In this document: piece after piece, positions 1 through 9,158 of the stretch
Layout of the letters: the number at the start of each line of letters is the position of its first letter
How positions within the stretch are numbered: the stretch's first letter is position 1
Assembly: GCF_025144995.1 (NCBI RefSeq)
Contig: NZ_CP102250.1
Span: 558,001 to 622,000 of the forward strand
Length of the DNA stretch: 64,000 nucleotides
Reading direction: 5' to 3'
Source of the DNA: Alistipes indistinctus YIT 12060
GTDB taxonomy: Bacteria; Bacteroidota; Bacteroidia; Bacteroidales; Rikenellaceae
The notes under the pieces: generated by a model
The model's input: the letters and a program-made list of their open reading frames with translations, nothing else
What the model was told of the DNA's origin: nothing
Databases searched by the model: none
Position numbers and translations under genes: made by a program

Positions 1-2
1 AC

Positions 3-713
3 AGCGACGGGAAACTCGTGATGACCCGGACAAAAAGTATCGGCGACCTGCAGGGATACAAGGGGATTAACCTGAACCTGCCCAACGGTGAGTATTACCT
101 GATCGCCTGGACGAACCTGACCGACTGTACCGAAATACACGATTCGGGCAAGCTTTCCGACGCCGTGCTCGGTTGCCGGGATTATTACGCCGGGAATCCG
201 GTCATCGAACAGGAAAACGACAGGATTTATTATGCCTTTAAAAAAATCACGGTCGTACAGAGCGAATTCCGGGATGAAGAGATGCAATTCACGCAGGCCC
301 ACATTCCCCTCCACATTTACATTACGGGAGCGGCGGCCCCTACCAAGGCCGATGCCCCCGTTGAGGTGGACATTGCCAACCTCCACCCCCAGATGGGATT
401 CGACGGCACAGCTTCCAGTTCGCTTAAAAGCGTTTACCGGGCCCAGCTCGTACACGATGCAGAAACGGGTGATTATACCTCCCGTATCAATGCCTATCGT
501 TTTCTCAACGACAACGACGTGCAACTGACACTGTCATCCAGCGGCGGCACCGTCCGTTACAAGACCGTCAATCTGGTGGATTTCATGAACGAACATTCCA
601 TCTCGGTAGACGATAAAGACGAAGTGGAAATTGCCATACGCTTCAGATTCAACAACACTTCGGTAGATGTTACCCCTTGGGAAGAAGAAGATATCGACCC
701 GACACAAAAATAG
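3..713 (+). CDS. FimB/Mfa2-family fimbrial anchor/assembly protein (5' truncated by window edge)
   Basis: The reading frame is open to the left edge, so this is the C-terminal part of a longer gene; 236 residues are visible. The GTG at 18 and ATG at 21 are internal codons, not a convincing start. Visible segments such as NLPNGEYYLIAWTN and the later beta-rich stretch ending in VDVTPWEEEDIDP resemble FimB/Mfa2 proteins, lipoproteins that anchor Bacteroidales fimbriae in the outer membrane and limit their length. The N-terminal signal and lipobox are outside the window. The stop lies 6 nt before the next fimbrial gene, so it is co-transcribed with it. Family call is by pattern and context. Confidence 0.75.
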   Translation, partial: SDGKLVMTRTKSIGDLQGYKGINLNLPNGEYYLIAWTNLTDCTEIHDSGKLSDAVLGCRDYYAGNPVIEQENDRIYYAFKKITVVQSEFRDEEMQFTQAHIPLHIYITGAAAPTKADAPVEVDIANLHPQMGFDGTASSSLKSVYRAQLVHDAETGDYTSRINAYRFLNDNDVQLTLSSSGGTVRYKTVNLVDFMNEHSISVDDKDEVEIAIRFRFNNTSVDVTPWEEEDIDPTQK

Positions 714-719
714 GAATCC

Positions 720-2129
720 ATGCAAAAGGATAAGATATTCAAAACTATATTGCTGTTTTGCATCCCCTTGTTGGTGTTATCGTGCAGCAAAACCGCCGGG
801 GATGACTCCCCGGGACAGGATGCCAACCTGGCATTGGCCCTTATTACTCGCAGCGAGAACGGCGATCTGGCGATTACCGGTGAAGACCGATTCACCAGCC
901 TGGCCGTGTACATATTCAACAACGACAACGGCGACCTGGAATTCTCCGAACTGATCACGGACTTCACGCCGGAATCGTCGGCAAGCCTTTACACCAAATC
1001 GGTCCGGGTAACGCAAGACAAAAAGGCGGTTTATGCGATCGCCAATTATGCAGGCCAAAGCTTTACGGCAGCCGGACAACCGGTAACGATCACCGAGCAG
1101 ACACCCCGGTCGGTACTCGACGCACTGCAAGTCGCTTCCGCGACTTTCGCGGGCAACGATATCGTCATGGTAGGAAAAAAGGTAGTGGAGATGACCAGTA
1201 CCGCAGTGAATGCGTCGATAGAAATGGAACGGCTGGTAGGCCGGCTGGATTTGCACGTTTATAAAGCCGCAGAGCTGACAGACGATGCGGTGGAGCTGGT
1301 TTCTATAATCTTTTGCAACCAGGTGACCAAAAGCAACGTCCAGTACCAGAGCAACGCAATGCCCGCAGGCGATATCCGCCAGACGGAAACGCATACACCT
1401 TCGGCGGCGACTTTGCTGGAAGTGGTGCCCGACAATACCGATTATGCTTCACGCACGCCGTCCGATGCCGAAACGTCGTTCTACAGCTACCAGAATATTT
1501 CCGGGGCAACCGATCCGTCGGGAGCCGCCCCGGACGACTCCTCGACACCGTACCTGCTGGTAAATGTGAAAGTAAACGGCGCTCCGGTCACCTATCGCGG
1601 AGACCTGAAGAATCTGGCCGGACTGTACGACCTGGAACGGAACAAGGTATACCGTATCAAGACCGTCGTAGGGGAACCCCAAGGGATACTGTATCTGCGT
1701 ATAGAGGTTATGAAATGGGATACGGAACTTTCGGAAATTACTTACGACAACCGGGCTTTTACGTTTTCAGGAACGGATAACGGAGCCAACCGCGGAGAGG
1801 TATCCATGTCCGATCCAGCCACTTTCAGCTTCAACCTTACGGCGCCTGCCGGAGCGGTCTGGGCGGCCAACCTCACCAACGGACTCGATTTCAAACTGCT
1901 CTCCGAAGGAGATTATGTTTCACAAGGCATTACCAGGGTCACTCCGTTCTACATCCGGATCGTGCCCTCTAAAACCTTTTCCGCAGGCGCAGACCGGCAA
2001 AGCCGGTTCTATATCACCGTAGACGGACAAAAAGCGACAATCAATCCAAACGGTGCGGGAGGCCCCTTCGACGACGGACGGAAATATCCGGGAACCGAAA
2101 CCGAAATTCTGATCAAACAAATACAATAA
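720..2129 (+). CDS. Fimbrillin-like lipoprotein (Mfa1/FimA superfamily)
   Basis: A 469-residue protein with a lipoprotein signal peptide: a hydrophobic stretch of about 15 residues ends in LVLSC, so Cys22 is the likely lipidated residue. The N-terminal half carries the fimbrillin-type pattern 'FTSLAVYIFNNDNGDLE', followed by 'YAIANYAG' and 'MERLVGRLDLHV', typical of FimA/Mfa1-like subunits where a beta-sandwich follows the cleaved propeptide. The C-terminal half is beta-rich and unlike named domains. It sits between the FimB/Mfa2-like gene and a second fimbrillin, with a 1-bp overlap with the next gene. It is probably a structural or tip-adaptor subunit; which of these cannot be decided from sequence. 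Confidence 0.75.
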   Translation: MQKDKIFKTILLFCIPLLVLSCSKTAGDDSPGQDANLALALITRSENGDLAITGEDRFTSLAVYIFNNDNGDLEFSELITDFTPESSASLYTKSVRVTQDKKAVYAIANYAGQSFTAAGQPVTITEQTPRSVLDALQVASATFAGNDIVMVGKKVVEMTSTAVNASIEMERLVGRLDLHVYKAAELTDDAVELVSIIFCNQVTKSNVQYQSNAMPAGDIRQTETHTPSAATLLEVVPDNTDYASRTPSDAETSFYSYQNISGATDPSGAAPDDSSTPYLLVNVKVNGAPVTYRGDLKNLAGLYDLERNKVYRIKTVVGEPQGILYLRIEVMKWDTELSEITYDNRAFTFSGTDNGANRGEVSMSDPATFSFNLTAPAGAVWAANLTNGLDFKLLSEGDYVSQGITRVTPFYIRIVPSKTFSAGADRQSRFYITVDGQKATINPNGAGGPFDDGRKYPGTETEILIKQIQ

Positions 2130-4111
2130 TGAGTGCCATGATACGAAAGCATACGATATTACCGATCCTCGCGCTGGCTGTCCTGTTTCTCGCCCCGTCG
2201 TGCCAAAAGGACCGGGGTTACTCGATCGCTGACGACGGCAGCCTGATGCTCCAGGTCATGTTGCCGGTGGAGCAATTCACCAAAGCGTCGGAAACCGGTG
2301 CGGACGAACTGAACGAAAATAAGGTGTCGACACTGGACGTCTTTATCTACCAGGAAGGCGAAGAGGCTTGCGTCCACTACCAGCGTATTACTCCGGCGGC
2401 CGGCCTCGTCCGGTACGGACTGACGAAAATGCAGAAAGATTTTGCCCTGAACGCCGGGTATACGGTATATGTCGTAGCGAACGGAGGGACGGCCACCGGC
2501 AGTGCGAAAAGCCTCGCCGAATTGAAAGCGGCCGTCATCGCCGAAGCGTTGGATCCCGATGCGGTACAGTCTGCGCTGCTGATGGACGGAAAATCGGCGG
2601 TAACGGTGCTGAACGACGGTACGAACACAAACAAAAACATCGATGTATCGCTCAAAAGGGGTGTTGCCAAAATCCGGGTAAACCTCAGCTACGGTACGGA
2701 CTACCAGCCCACAGGCCAGGTAACGAAGAAACTGGTCAACTACGCGTACGACAGCCGGGTGCTGGAAAGCGGCGACGCCTATTCGCCCGCCCTTGCCACG
2801 ACTGCGTCCTATACGAATACGGATGCCGTTTCGGGAGATGCGGATCAAATCATCTTCTATTCATACGCAAACGACTGGAACAGCGCAGTAGCCGACGAGA
2901 CATTCATTTACCTGAACGTACCGATCCGAAAAGGAGCGGGTACCGAAAACCATTATTACAAACTTCCCGCAAACTACCGGCTCGCGTCCGATGGGAATGA
3001 CCCGGCCCACCTGTACAAACTGCGGCGCAACTACATTTACAACATCACTGCGCATATCAACGGCGACGGAGGATCGAGCGCACCGGAAGCGGTTACATTG
3101 GAAAGTGTCAATTACCAGGTGGTCGACTGGACGACCAACCACGTGGACGTATGGATCAAGAACATCATGTACCTCTACATCGACGAACAGGAGATCGTAA
3201 TGAACAACATCAGCACCTACCTGACCGGGTTTCAGTCTTCATCGGACAACGTGGAGATTCAGAACCTGAAGGTATTCGTCGAAGGAGTCGAAACTTCGAC
3301 TGCCGGCGTGTCGGTCACCCGTGAACCTTTCGTGCACAACGGATCGATCACGATCAACAGCACCATTCCGGACAATTTCGTGCCGAGAACCATCACTTTT
3401 GACGTGGAAAACGGTGACCATATCGTGCAGAGTGTCAAGATAACGCAATATCCGCCCATCTGGATCGGACACATCACGTCGCAGGATGTGGACGGAACTA
3501 AAAACCGCAACATGTACACGGTCAACATCAAACAGGCTGACCTGCGGACGATTCCGATGCCGGACGTGCCGACCAAGGGAAGTTGGGGTGATGCCCACAT
3601 ACGCGGTTATTACCAGGAACTGACCGGACAACTCTACACCGGACCGCACCCTTACAACCCCGTCAACGACGGCAGGCAGGAGATGGAGTACGGATATTGC
3701 CAGATCGGTTACCCCGTACTGGATAAAAACGGCTATACCGATCCCTCGACCGAAAACCGGTGGATGATCTCTCCGAACTTCATGTTCGCCTCGCGGGTCT
3801 CCTCCTCGACGGACAAAGTCGATTTCTGGGCCGCCGTGAGCCGGTGCAAAAACTACTCCGAGACCGGTACGGACGGCGTGACCTATACCGGATGGCGCAT
3901 GCCGACCTATGCCGAAATGCTGCTGCTGGACATTCTTCAGAACGTCAGCAAAAGCGAAATCAAGGAGATTACCGACCGGCACCGTTACTGGACCGCCGAC
4001 CCCGCGTCCAACTCGGCATTCCGCATCCTGAATCCGTCCGGCGGTACGAACGGAGAAAACGCCAGCTATGCGGAAGTGCGCTGCGTGCGGGACATAGACC
4101 GCCCCTTATAG
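2129..4111 (+). CDS. Fimbrillin-like lipoprotein with C-terminal FISUMP/lectin-like domain (putative tip)
   Basis: A 660-residue lipoprotein: hydrophobic leader ending in LAPSC (Cys25). Residues ~35-340 look like a FimA/Mfa-type fimbrillin ('STLDVFIYQEGEE', 'VYVVANGG', 'LKRGVAKIRVNL'). Residues ~480-655 are different: 'TGWRMPTYAEML', then 'RYWTAD' and 'YAEVRCVRDI', the pattern of FISUMP/DUF1566-type C-type-lectin-like domains. Such a fusion suggests a distal adhesin rather than a shaft subunit (inference). The start could also be the ATG at 2138; the first ATG overlaps the upstream stop by 1 bp, which favours translational coupling. Confidence 0.72.
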   Translation: MSAMIRKHTILPILALAVLFLAPSCQKDRGYSIADDGSLMLQVMLPVEQFTKASETGADELNENKVSTLDVFIYQEGEEACVHYQRITPAAGLVRYGLTKMQKDFALNAGYTVYVVANGGTATGSAKSLAELKAAVIAEALDPDAVQSALLMDGKSAVTVLNDGTNTNKNIDVSLKRGVAKIRVNLSYGTDYQPTGQVTKKLVNYAYDSRVLESGDAYSPALATTASYTNTDAVSGDADQIIFYSYANDWNSAVADETFIYLNVPIRKGAGTENHYYKLPANYRLASDGNDPAHLYKLRRNYIYNITAHINGDGGSSAPEAVTLESVNYQVVDWTTNHVDVWIKNIMYLYIDEQEIVMNNISTYLTGFQSSSDNVEIQNLKVFVEGVETSTAGVSVTREPFVHNGSITINSTIPDNFVPRTITFDVENGDHIVQSVKITQYPPIWIGHITSQDVDGTKNRNMYTVNIKQADLRTIPMPDVPTKGSWGDAHIRGYYQELTGQLYTGPHPYNPVNDGRQEMEYGYCQIGYPVLDKNGYTDPSTENRWMISPNFMFASRVSSSTDKVDFWAAVSRCKNYSETGTDGVTYTGWRMPTYAEMLLLDILQNVSKSEIKEITDRHRYWTADPASNSAFRILNPSGGTNGENASYAEVRCVRDIDRPL

Positions 4112-4142
4112 CCATTTGAAAAGATACGATTAATAAGATACG

Positions 4143-6404
4143 ATGATGAAAAAGATATGTTACATCCTGTTGCTATCCCTGATCGCAATCCTGACCGCGT
4201 GCCAGAAATACGATCCCGGGACGGAACCTGTATCCCGAAGCGGAGACGGAGAGGTTCAATTCGCCTATTCGGTTCCCGACTACACGGTTCTCCGTACCCG
4301 GTCCGGCGAAAACACGGTCAGCGATATCAGCCTGCTGCAATTCGACGCCAACGGACTGTTCCTCGGCCGTTCGACCGCTACTGACATGCTGGCAGGAACC
4401 TTTAAAGCCAAAATCTCGGGGAGCACCCGCATTATCCATTTCATTGCCAATTACGATTGGAGCACGTTCGACGAACGCGGTTCGCTGGGTAAAGATGAGC
4501 AAACCCTCATTCCGGAATTCGAATCCGACGGCTGGGTACTGTGGGACCGCAGGGAAATCGATAATTTCAATACGCCGCCCCAGGTAAAGCTGCTGCGCAA
4601 CCAGGCCAAAGTGACCGTGGAAATCGACCAGAACCTGCTGGATCTGATGGCCCAAGGACAGCGCGAGCAATTCACCATCGAAGGGTTCGCCCTCTACAAT
4701 TATGCGACCCGGGGCACCGTCGCCTCCTTCCGGCCGAATGCAACCGATCCGTTCGAATGGTCGGCGGACCATCCCACCCTCCCGGGTAATCCGGGGATGT
4801 GCACAGACAAGCCTGCCGGACTCGACACCGAGCCCAAATATATGTTCGAAAGCGACAACAGCTACAACAACCAGACGGTCGTTATCCTGCACGCCGGCGG
4901 TGCATACAAGAAATATTACAAAATCCAGCTGATCGACAGCGAGCTGAACCTCTATCCGGTCGTAAGGAACACCCACTTCAGGATCAGGATCATCGATTAC
5001 ATGCCCGGAAACATCGGCTCGGGAAGCGTCGAAGATGCGCTAAACTCGCCGCCGATCAACGACCTCTATGCGGAGATTATCAAGGAGTCGCCGGAAATTT
5101 CGGACGGATCGGACCGCCTGACGGTAAACCCAATCGTCAACATCCTGACCAACCCGGGAACCGGTGTAGCGACACAGCGGCTCGAGCTGGACGTAAAGTA
5201 CGAAAAAAGCAATGTGATCACGAACGGCGACCTGCGCAATCCGCAGGTGCTTTCCGATCCCGACGGCATCCTGGACAACCTCACCATCGACCGGACTGCG
5301 GGCAAGGTATATGCCGACGTGAAAGTCGTCGACGAGGGTTTCAAACGGGCCGAAATCAGAATATCGGCCGGAGCGCTCTCGCGGATCGTGACGGTTATCT
5401 CCTGCGAAAAATTCACGTTCGAACCCGCAGGAATGCCTTCGGGAATCAACAAAGGCGACTCGAAAACGCTTACGTTCAATATCCCGGATGAAATCCCGGC
5501 AGCCTACTTTCCATTGGAGTGCGTGATTACGGCCCGCAACCTGGAACCGACCAACGCCAGCCGGAACAACCTGCGGATCGAGTCGAATGCGGACGGCAGC
5601 ATCGACTATATCTATACCGCCACACAGGCGGGACCGCAAACGGTTTACTTCCAGAATTCGAGGAACCACAGCGGAGAACTAGTGACGATATCGCACCCGA
5701 TATTCAAAACCGCCTACGTCGGACCGGCACTGACGCTCGTCGCCATCAACAGGCACCACACCACCTACCTGCAAAATTGCGTGGGTTACGGTGCCGGGCA
5801 AGAGGCGCTGGTAACCTTCTACATGTCGGAGGATGCATTCGCCCGCCAGTCCCTGGTACTGTTCCACGCCCCGAACCTGACGCCGTCGGACATGACCGGA
5901 TTCAGCGACGATGGAAACGGTTATTATTACTACACGCCTGCCGGGCCGGGAACGCAAACGGTCAGCTTCAAAGTGACCTCGGCGGACCTCGACCAGGACG
6001 AAGCGGCCCGGACGGTGAAACTATACCACGATAACATGGAGGAATTCACGTCGCTGACCTACGAATATTACCTGGTCAATACGCAATTCCTGCGCAGGAA
6101 GTTCAAACGGGCGAACCATGCGACCAACCTGGGCAACGGCAAAGCGCTGTTCGTCGTGAGCGCCTATGCCCTGAGGCACGACAATCACGATCCCGCCACG
6201 CACGGCAAAACGGGCCGAATAGAAGCGGAAGAGATCGGCAGCGGCCTCGCACACGGCTGGAGACAATGGTACATGATTCCAGGAACGCGCCTCGACCACC
6301 TGATGTTGTTCGAGATCGAAGAGAGCAGCGACCGCCGGGCCACGCGGACCCTGCGCCGGATTATGAAAGAAACTTCCGATATCATTACGCTACGCGCCGA
6401 GTAA
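4143..6404 (+). CDS. Large fimbrial-operon lipoprotein, DUF4906-like
   Basis: A 753-residue protein with a lipoprotein signal ending in LTAC (Cys20 counted from the first Met; ATG ATG at 4143/4146, either may be used). The first ~280 residues keep fimbrillin-like motifs ('VSDISLLQFDANGLF', 'IIHFIANYDW', 'LRNQAKVTVEID'). The remainder is a beta-rich region of the type annotated DUF4906 in fimbrial clusters, ending in a segment rich in Arg and His. It lies 31 nt behind the preceding fimbrial gene and is probably an accessory or tip component exported to the outer membrane. The DUF4906 assignment is tentative; the fimbrial role follows mainly from context. Confidence 0.62.
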   Translation: MMKKICYILLLSLIAILTACQKYDPGTEPVSRSGDGEVQFAYSVPDYTVLRTRSGENTVSDISLLQFDANGLFLGRSTATDMLAGTFKAKISGSTRIIHFIANYDWSTFDERGSLGKDEQTLIPEFESDGWVLWDRREIDNFNTPPQVKLLRNQAKVTVEIDQNLLDLMAQGQREQFTIEGFALYNYATRGTVASFRPNATDPFEWSADHPTLPGNPGMCTDKPAGLDTEPKYMFESDNSYNNQTVVILHAGGAYKKYYKIQLIDSELNLYPVVRNTHFRIRIIDYMPGNIGSGSVEDALNSPPINDLYAEIIKESPEISDGSDRLTVNPIVNILTNPGTGVATQRLELDVKYEKSNVITNGDLRNPQVLSDPDGILDNLTIDRTAGKVYADVKVVDEGFKRAEIRISAGALSRIVTVISCEKFTFEPAGMPSGINKGDSKTLTFNIPDEIPAAYFPLECVITARNLEPTNASRNNLRIESNADGSIDYIYTATQAGPQTVYFQNSRNHSGELVTISHPIFKTAYVGPALTLVAINRHHTTYLQNCVGYGAGQEALVTFYMSEDAFARQSLVLFHAPNLTPSDMTGFSDDGNGYYYYTPAGPGTQTVSFKVTSADLDQDEAARTVKLYHDNMEEFTSLTYEYYLVNTQFLRRKFKRANHATNLGNGKALFVVSAYALRHDNHDPATHGKTGRIEAEEIGSGLAHGWRQWYMIPGTRLDHLMLFEIEESSDRRATRTLRRIMKETSDIITLRAE

Positions 6405-6442
6405 TTTTCCCGGATCGGACCGTAACATTTGCAAACCAAGGT

Positions 6443-6472
6443 GACCGGCCGCCGCCGATAGAGCGGCCGGTC
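6443..6472 (+). repeat. Perfect 10-bp inverted repeat between fimbrial genes
   Basis: GACCGGCCGC at 6443-6452 is exactly complementary to GCGGCCGGTC at 6463-6472 with a 10-nt loop. No T-run follows, so it is not a classical terminator. It lies in the 89-nt gap between the DUF4906-like gene and the DUF3575 gene. It could protect upstream mRNA from 3' decay or cause partial attenuation. Confidence 0.5.
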
Positions 6473-6493
6473 CATAAAGAAGAATAATATTCC

Positions 6494-7063
6494 ATGATGA
6501 AAAAAGTTATCCTTTCGCTCGCTTTTGCCGCCATAGCACTCTCGGCCGGAGCCCAAAGGGTCGTACTGAAAAACAACGTCGTTTACGATGCGCTGGCGAC
6601 ACCGAACCTGGGTATCGAACTGGGACTGGGCCGGGCGACGACCCTGGACATATCCGGCAATTACAACCCGTTCGAGAAATCGAGCGGCAAAATATTCAAA
6701 CACTGGCTGGTACAGCCGGAATTCCGTTATTGGCTCTGCGAACGATTCAACGGGCATTTCTTCGGAGTACACGGTCTCGGCGGAGAATACAACATCGCCA
6801 AAGTCAAACTCCCGTTCGGGCTGGCCAAAAACGGCAAGGATTACCGTTACGACGGCTCCTATGTCGGCGGGGGCGTGAGTTACGGTTACCAATGGATGCT
6901 CGCCCGCAAATGGAGCCTGGAAGCCACCGTAGGCGTCGGATACGTACGATTCAATTACGACAAGTATCCCTGTTACGACTGCGGCCAGCGGCTCGAATCC
7001 GGAAACAAAAACTATTTCGGCCCGACCAAAGTGGGCATTAACCTGATCTTCGTTATCAATTGA
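6494..7063 (+). CDS. DUF3575 family outer-membrane-type protein
   Basis: A 189-residue protein with a cleavable signal peptide ending near SAGAQR. The mature protein matches DUF3575: 'VVLKNNVVYDALATPNLGIE', 'NPFEKSSGKIFKHWLVQPEFRYW' and a C-terminal beta-strand pattern 'KVGINLIFVIN', consistent with a small beta-barrel. DUF3575 proteins accompany Mfa/Fim-type fimbrial genes in Bacteroidales, and this one is followed 17 nt later by the DUF3868 gene. It is likely an outer-membrane accessory of fimbrial export or assembly; biochemistry of the family is not established to my knowledge. Confidence 0.8.
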   Translation: MMKKVILSLAFAAIALSAGAQRVVLKNNVVYDALATPNLGIELGLGRATTLDISGNYNPFEKSSGKIFKHWLVQPEFRYWLCERFNGHFFGVHGLGGEYNIAKVKLPFGLAKNGKDYRYDGSYVGGGVSYGYQWMLARKWSLEATVGVGYVRFNYDKYPCYDCGQRLESGNKNYFGPTKVGINLIFVIN

Positions 7064-7080
7064 TATAATCTGAACGCCCG

Positions 7081-8502
7081 ATGAAAAGAGCATTAACCGC
7101 TATTCTGTCGCTGTTTTCAGTGGCCCAGCTATGGGCTGCCGCGCCGGAAAAGCTGACCCCGGAAAACACCAAAATACGCAAAGTAGACCAGAATGTGGAA
7201 GTCTCGTTCGACGTCACGGTCGACAAGCTGAAACCGAACTACAAAGTCGTGATATCTCCCGTCCTCTATAACGGGACAAACCGACAGGCGCTCGACGAAA
7301 CCGTCGTGACCGGCAAACGGCGCAGCCTGTACGAAACCCGCAACAGGGAGACTGCGGACAAAGGTACGGCCATCGCCCGAAAAGAACTTCCCGCGACGAT
7401 CCGCTACCGGGCGATCGTTCCGTACCGCGACTGGATGAGTTCCGTCTCACTGGCCGTCGGGCAGACCGTCACCGGCTGTTGCTCGGAAGAGACACGGGCC
7501 GACCGGATCCTCGCCGCTGACAAGCTGCTCTATTATGAGATCGACCCGGCTTTCGGCACGGTACCCCTGGAATACCAGCTCACCGAGCTTGAAAAGTACT
7601 CACTCGAAAATCCGTTCCTGCACCCCGTGGAAGATTACCCGAACCGTTACGACATCCTGTTCAACGAACGCGACAAAGGCACCTCGGTCGTTCAGTTCAA
7701 GGTCGGTTCGCACATGATCGACATGAATATCCCCGGGAACAAGGAGCTATTGAATGCCGTAGGGAAAGCATTCAGGCTGATCCTCGACGATCCGAACGCA
7801 TCGCTCAAACAGATCGTGATCGCAGGCTACGCCTCTCCCGAAGGTTCGTTGGCCTTTAACACCGCCCTTGCACAAAAACGGGCCGAATCGTTCAAAAACT
7901 ACCTGCAGCACAACCTCGACATGCCGCAAGACGACAAACTGTTCGAACTTTACAACGGCCGTGAAGACTGGGACGGCCTGCGCAGGCTGGTCGCGGCATC
8001 GGACATGGAATACCGCCAGGAGGCACTCGATATCATCGACAGCTACACGATCGAACAGGAAGAGAGGAAAACCAAGCTGAAACAACTCGCGGGAGGAAAG
8101 CCCTACGCCTACATGCTGGAGAGTTTCTACCCGTCCCTGCGCAATGCCGGATACCTCCAGGTATATTACGATATCGACCGGACGGCTTCCATCGCGACGG
8201 CGGTCACCGACGAGAACGGCCGCACGACCTGGATCGATCCCGACAGTCCCGAAAACATCGGGGTCACGCTGATCAATAAAGCGATGAAACATATGACGGC
8301 CGGCGATTACGAAACCGCCCTGAAGGAGTTGGAAACCCAGCGGGACAACCCTGCGGCCCAGAACTACATCGGCGTCTGCTTCATGATGAAGGGGGATTAC
8401 GATCAGGCTGAGACATTCCTGCGCAAAGCGGAAAAAAATGGAGACCAATACGCACCGATCAACCTCGAACATATCCGCCAAGCCAAACGGATCGAATTCT
8501 AA
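7081..8502 (+). CDS. DUF3868 protein with OmpA-like and TPR-like regions
   Basis: A 473-residue protein with a signal peptide (cleavage near LWAA). Residues ~20-135 form the DUF3868 N-terminal beta domain ('VSFDVTVDKLKPNYKVVISP'). Residues ~215-365 resemble an OmpA-like peptidoglycan-binding domain with the characteristic 'IAGYASPEGS..FN..LA..RA' pattern. Residues ~395-470 look like two TPR units ('AAQNYIGVCFMMKGDYDQAETFL'). This is the last gene of the fimbrial operon and is followed by a rho-independent terminator. A periplasmic scaffold linking fimbrial assembly to the cell wall would fit, but that is inference. Confidence 0.78.
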   Translation: MKRALTAILSLFSVAQLWAAAPEKLTPENTKIRKVDQNVEVSFDVTVDKLKPNYKVVISPVLYNGTNRQALDETVVTGKRRSLYETRNRETADKGTAIARKELPATIRYRAIVPYRDWMSSVSLAVGQTVTGCCSEETRADRILAADKLLYYEIDPAFGTVPLEYQLTELEKYSLENPFLHPVEDYPNRYDILFNERDKGTSVVQFKVGSHMIDMNIPGNKELLNAVGKAFRLILDDPNASLKQIVIAGYASPEGSLAFNTALAQKRAESFKNYLQHNLDMPQDDKLFELYNGREDWDGLRRLVAASDMEYRQEALDIIDSYTIEQEERKTKLKQLAGGKPYAYMLESFYPSLRNAGYLQVYYDIDRTASIATAVTDENGRTTWIDPDSPENIGVTLINKAMKHMTAGDYETALKELETQRDNPAAQNYIGVCFMMKGDYDQAETFLRKAEKNGDQYAPINLEHIRQAKRIEF

Positions 8503-8579
8503 GGTTCATCCCGACCGGAAATATCGACCTCGGCATAGACAATGAAAAACACGACACTACTGCATCATCTTTTCTCCGC

Positions 8580-8608
8580 AGCGCGACGAATCGTCGCGCT
8601 GTTTTTTT
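8580..8608 (+). terminator. Rho-independent terminator of the fimbrial operon
   Basis: AGCGCGACG (8580-8588) pairs with CGTCGCGCT (8592-8600) around a 3-nt loop, followed by G and seven T (8602-8608). It lies 78 nt after the DUF3868 stop. The minus strand lacks a T-run, so it serves the plus-strand operon only. Confidence 0.85.
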
Positions 8609-8632
8609 ACTAGTATGCCTTCCGACTTCGGC

Positions 8633-9154
8633 CTATACCCTGTCCTGCGCTTCGCCGGTGCTGAACTCCTTGTCCGCAAACAGTTCGGCCAGACCGGTAA
8701 TCTGCTTGAGCCGCAACAATTCATCCCGTTCCATCCCGATATGGCGCATGATCCACTGATCCGACATATTCGCACGGGAAAGTTCGGCGATAATTTCACT
8801 CATCAGTTCGATGTTATGCGTCCCGCGCGCCCGGTTGTGCCGGATCGTCGACGCCATCCGGTTGGAAATATCCTTCTCGATCACCGACACCGGCAGCAAC
8901 CCCTTCTCCCGTTCGTAAATCCGGCGGGAGGTTTTCAGTACCTGATAGCGATGGTAGCCGTCCACCAGTTCGTAGACGTCCCCTTCGGCATCGTAATAAC
9001 AAACGCACGGCATCGTGTAGCCGTCTTCCCAAATGGAAAGTTCAAGTAATTTCATTTCGGGCGGAGCGACGATATTGGGATTGTAGCTGTTGGCCACGAC
9101 CTTTTCCACCGGAACGGCCCGGATGTTATAGACAGGACTGCGGTACTCTTTCAT
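8633..9154 (-). CDS. ibrB: IbrB-like ParB/sulfiredoxin-fold protein
   Basis: A 173-residue ParB-like N-terminal-domain protein with 'VVANSYNPNIVAPPEMKLLELSI' and the signature 'LVDGYHRYQVL' (DGxHR), then a helical part that may bind DNA ('IIAELSRANMSDQWIMRHIGM'). This matches the IbrB family, described in E. coli as a co-activator with IbrA. I place the start at 9154 (MKEYRSP), just after the IbrA stop; an ATG at 9181 overlapping ibrA is the alternative, and there is no strong Shine-Dalgarno at either. Last gene of the GNAT-ibrA-ibrB cassette. Family call good, function unknown. Confidence 0.78.
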   Translation of the reverse strand: MKEYRSPVYNIRAVPVEKVVANSYNPNIVAPPEMKLLELSIWEDGYTMPCVCYYDAEGDVYELVDGYHRYQVLKTSRRIYEREKGLLPVSVIEKDISNRMASTIRHNRARGTHNIELMSEIIAELSRANMSDQWIMRHIGMERDELLRLKQITGLAELFADKEFSTGEAQDRV

Positions 9155-9158
9155 CTGT

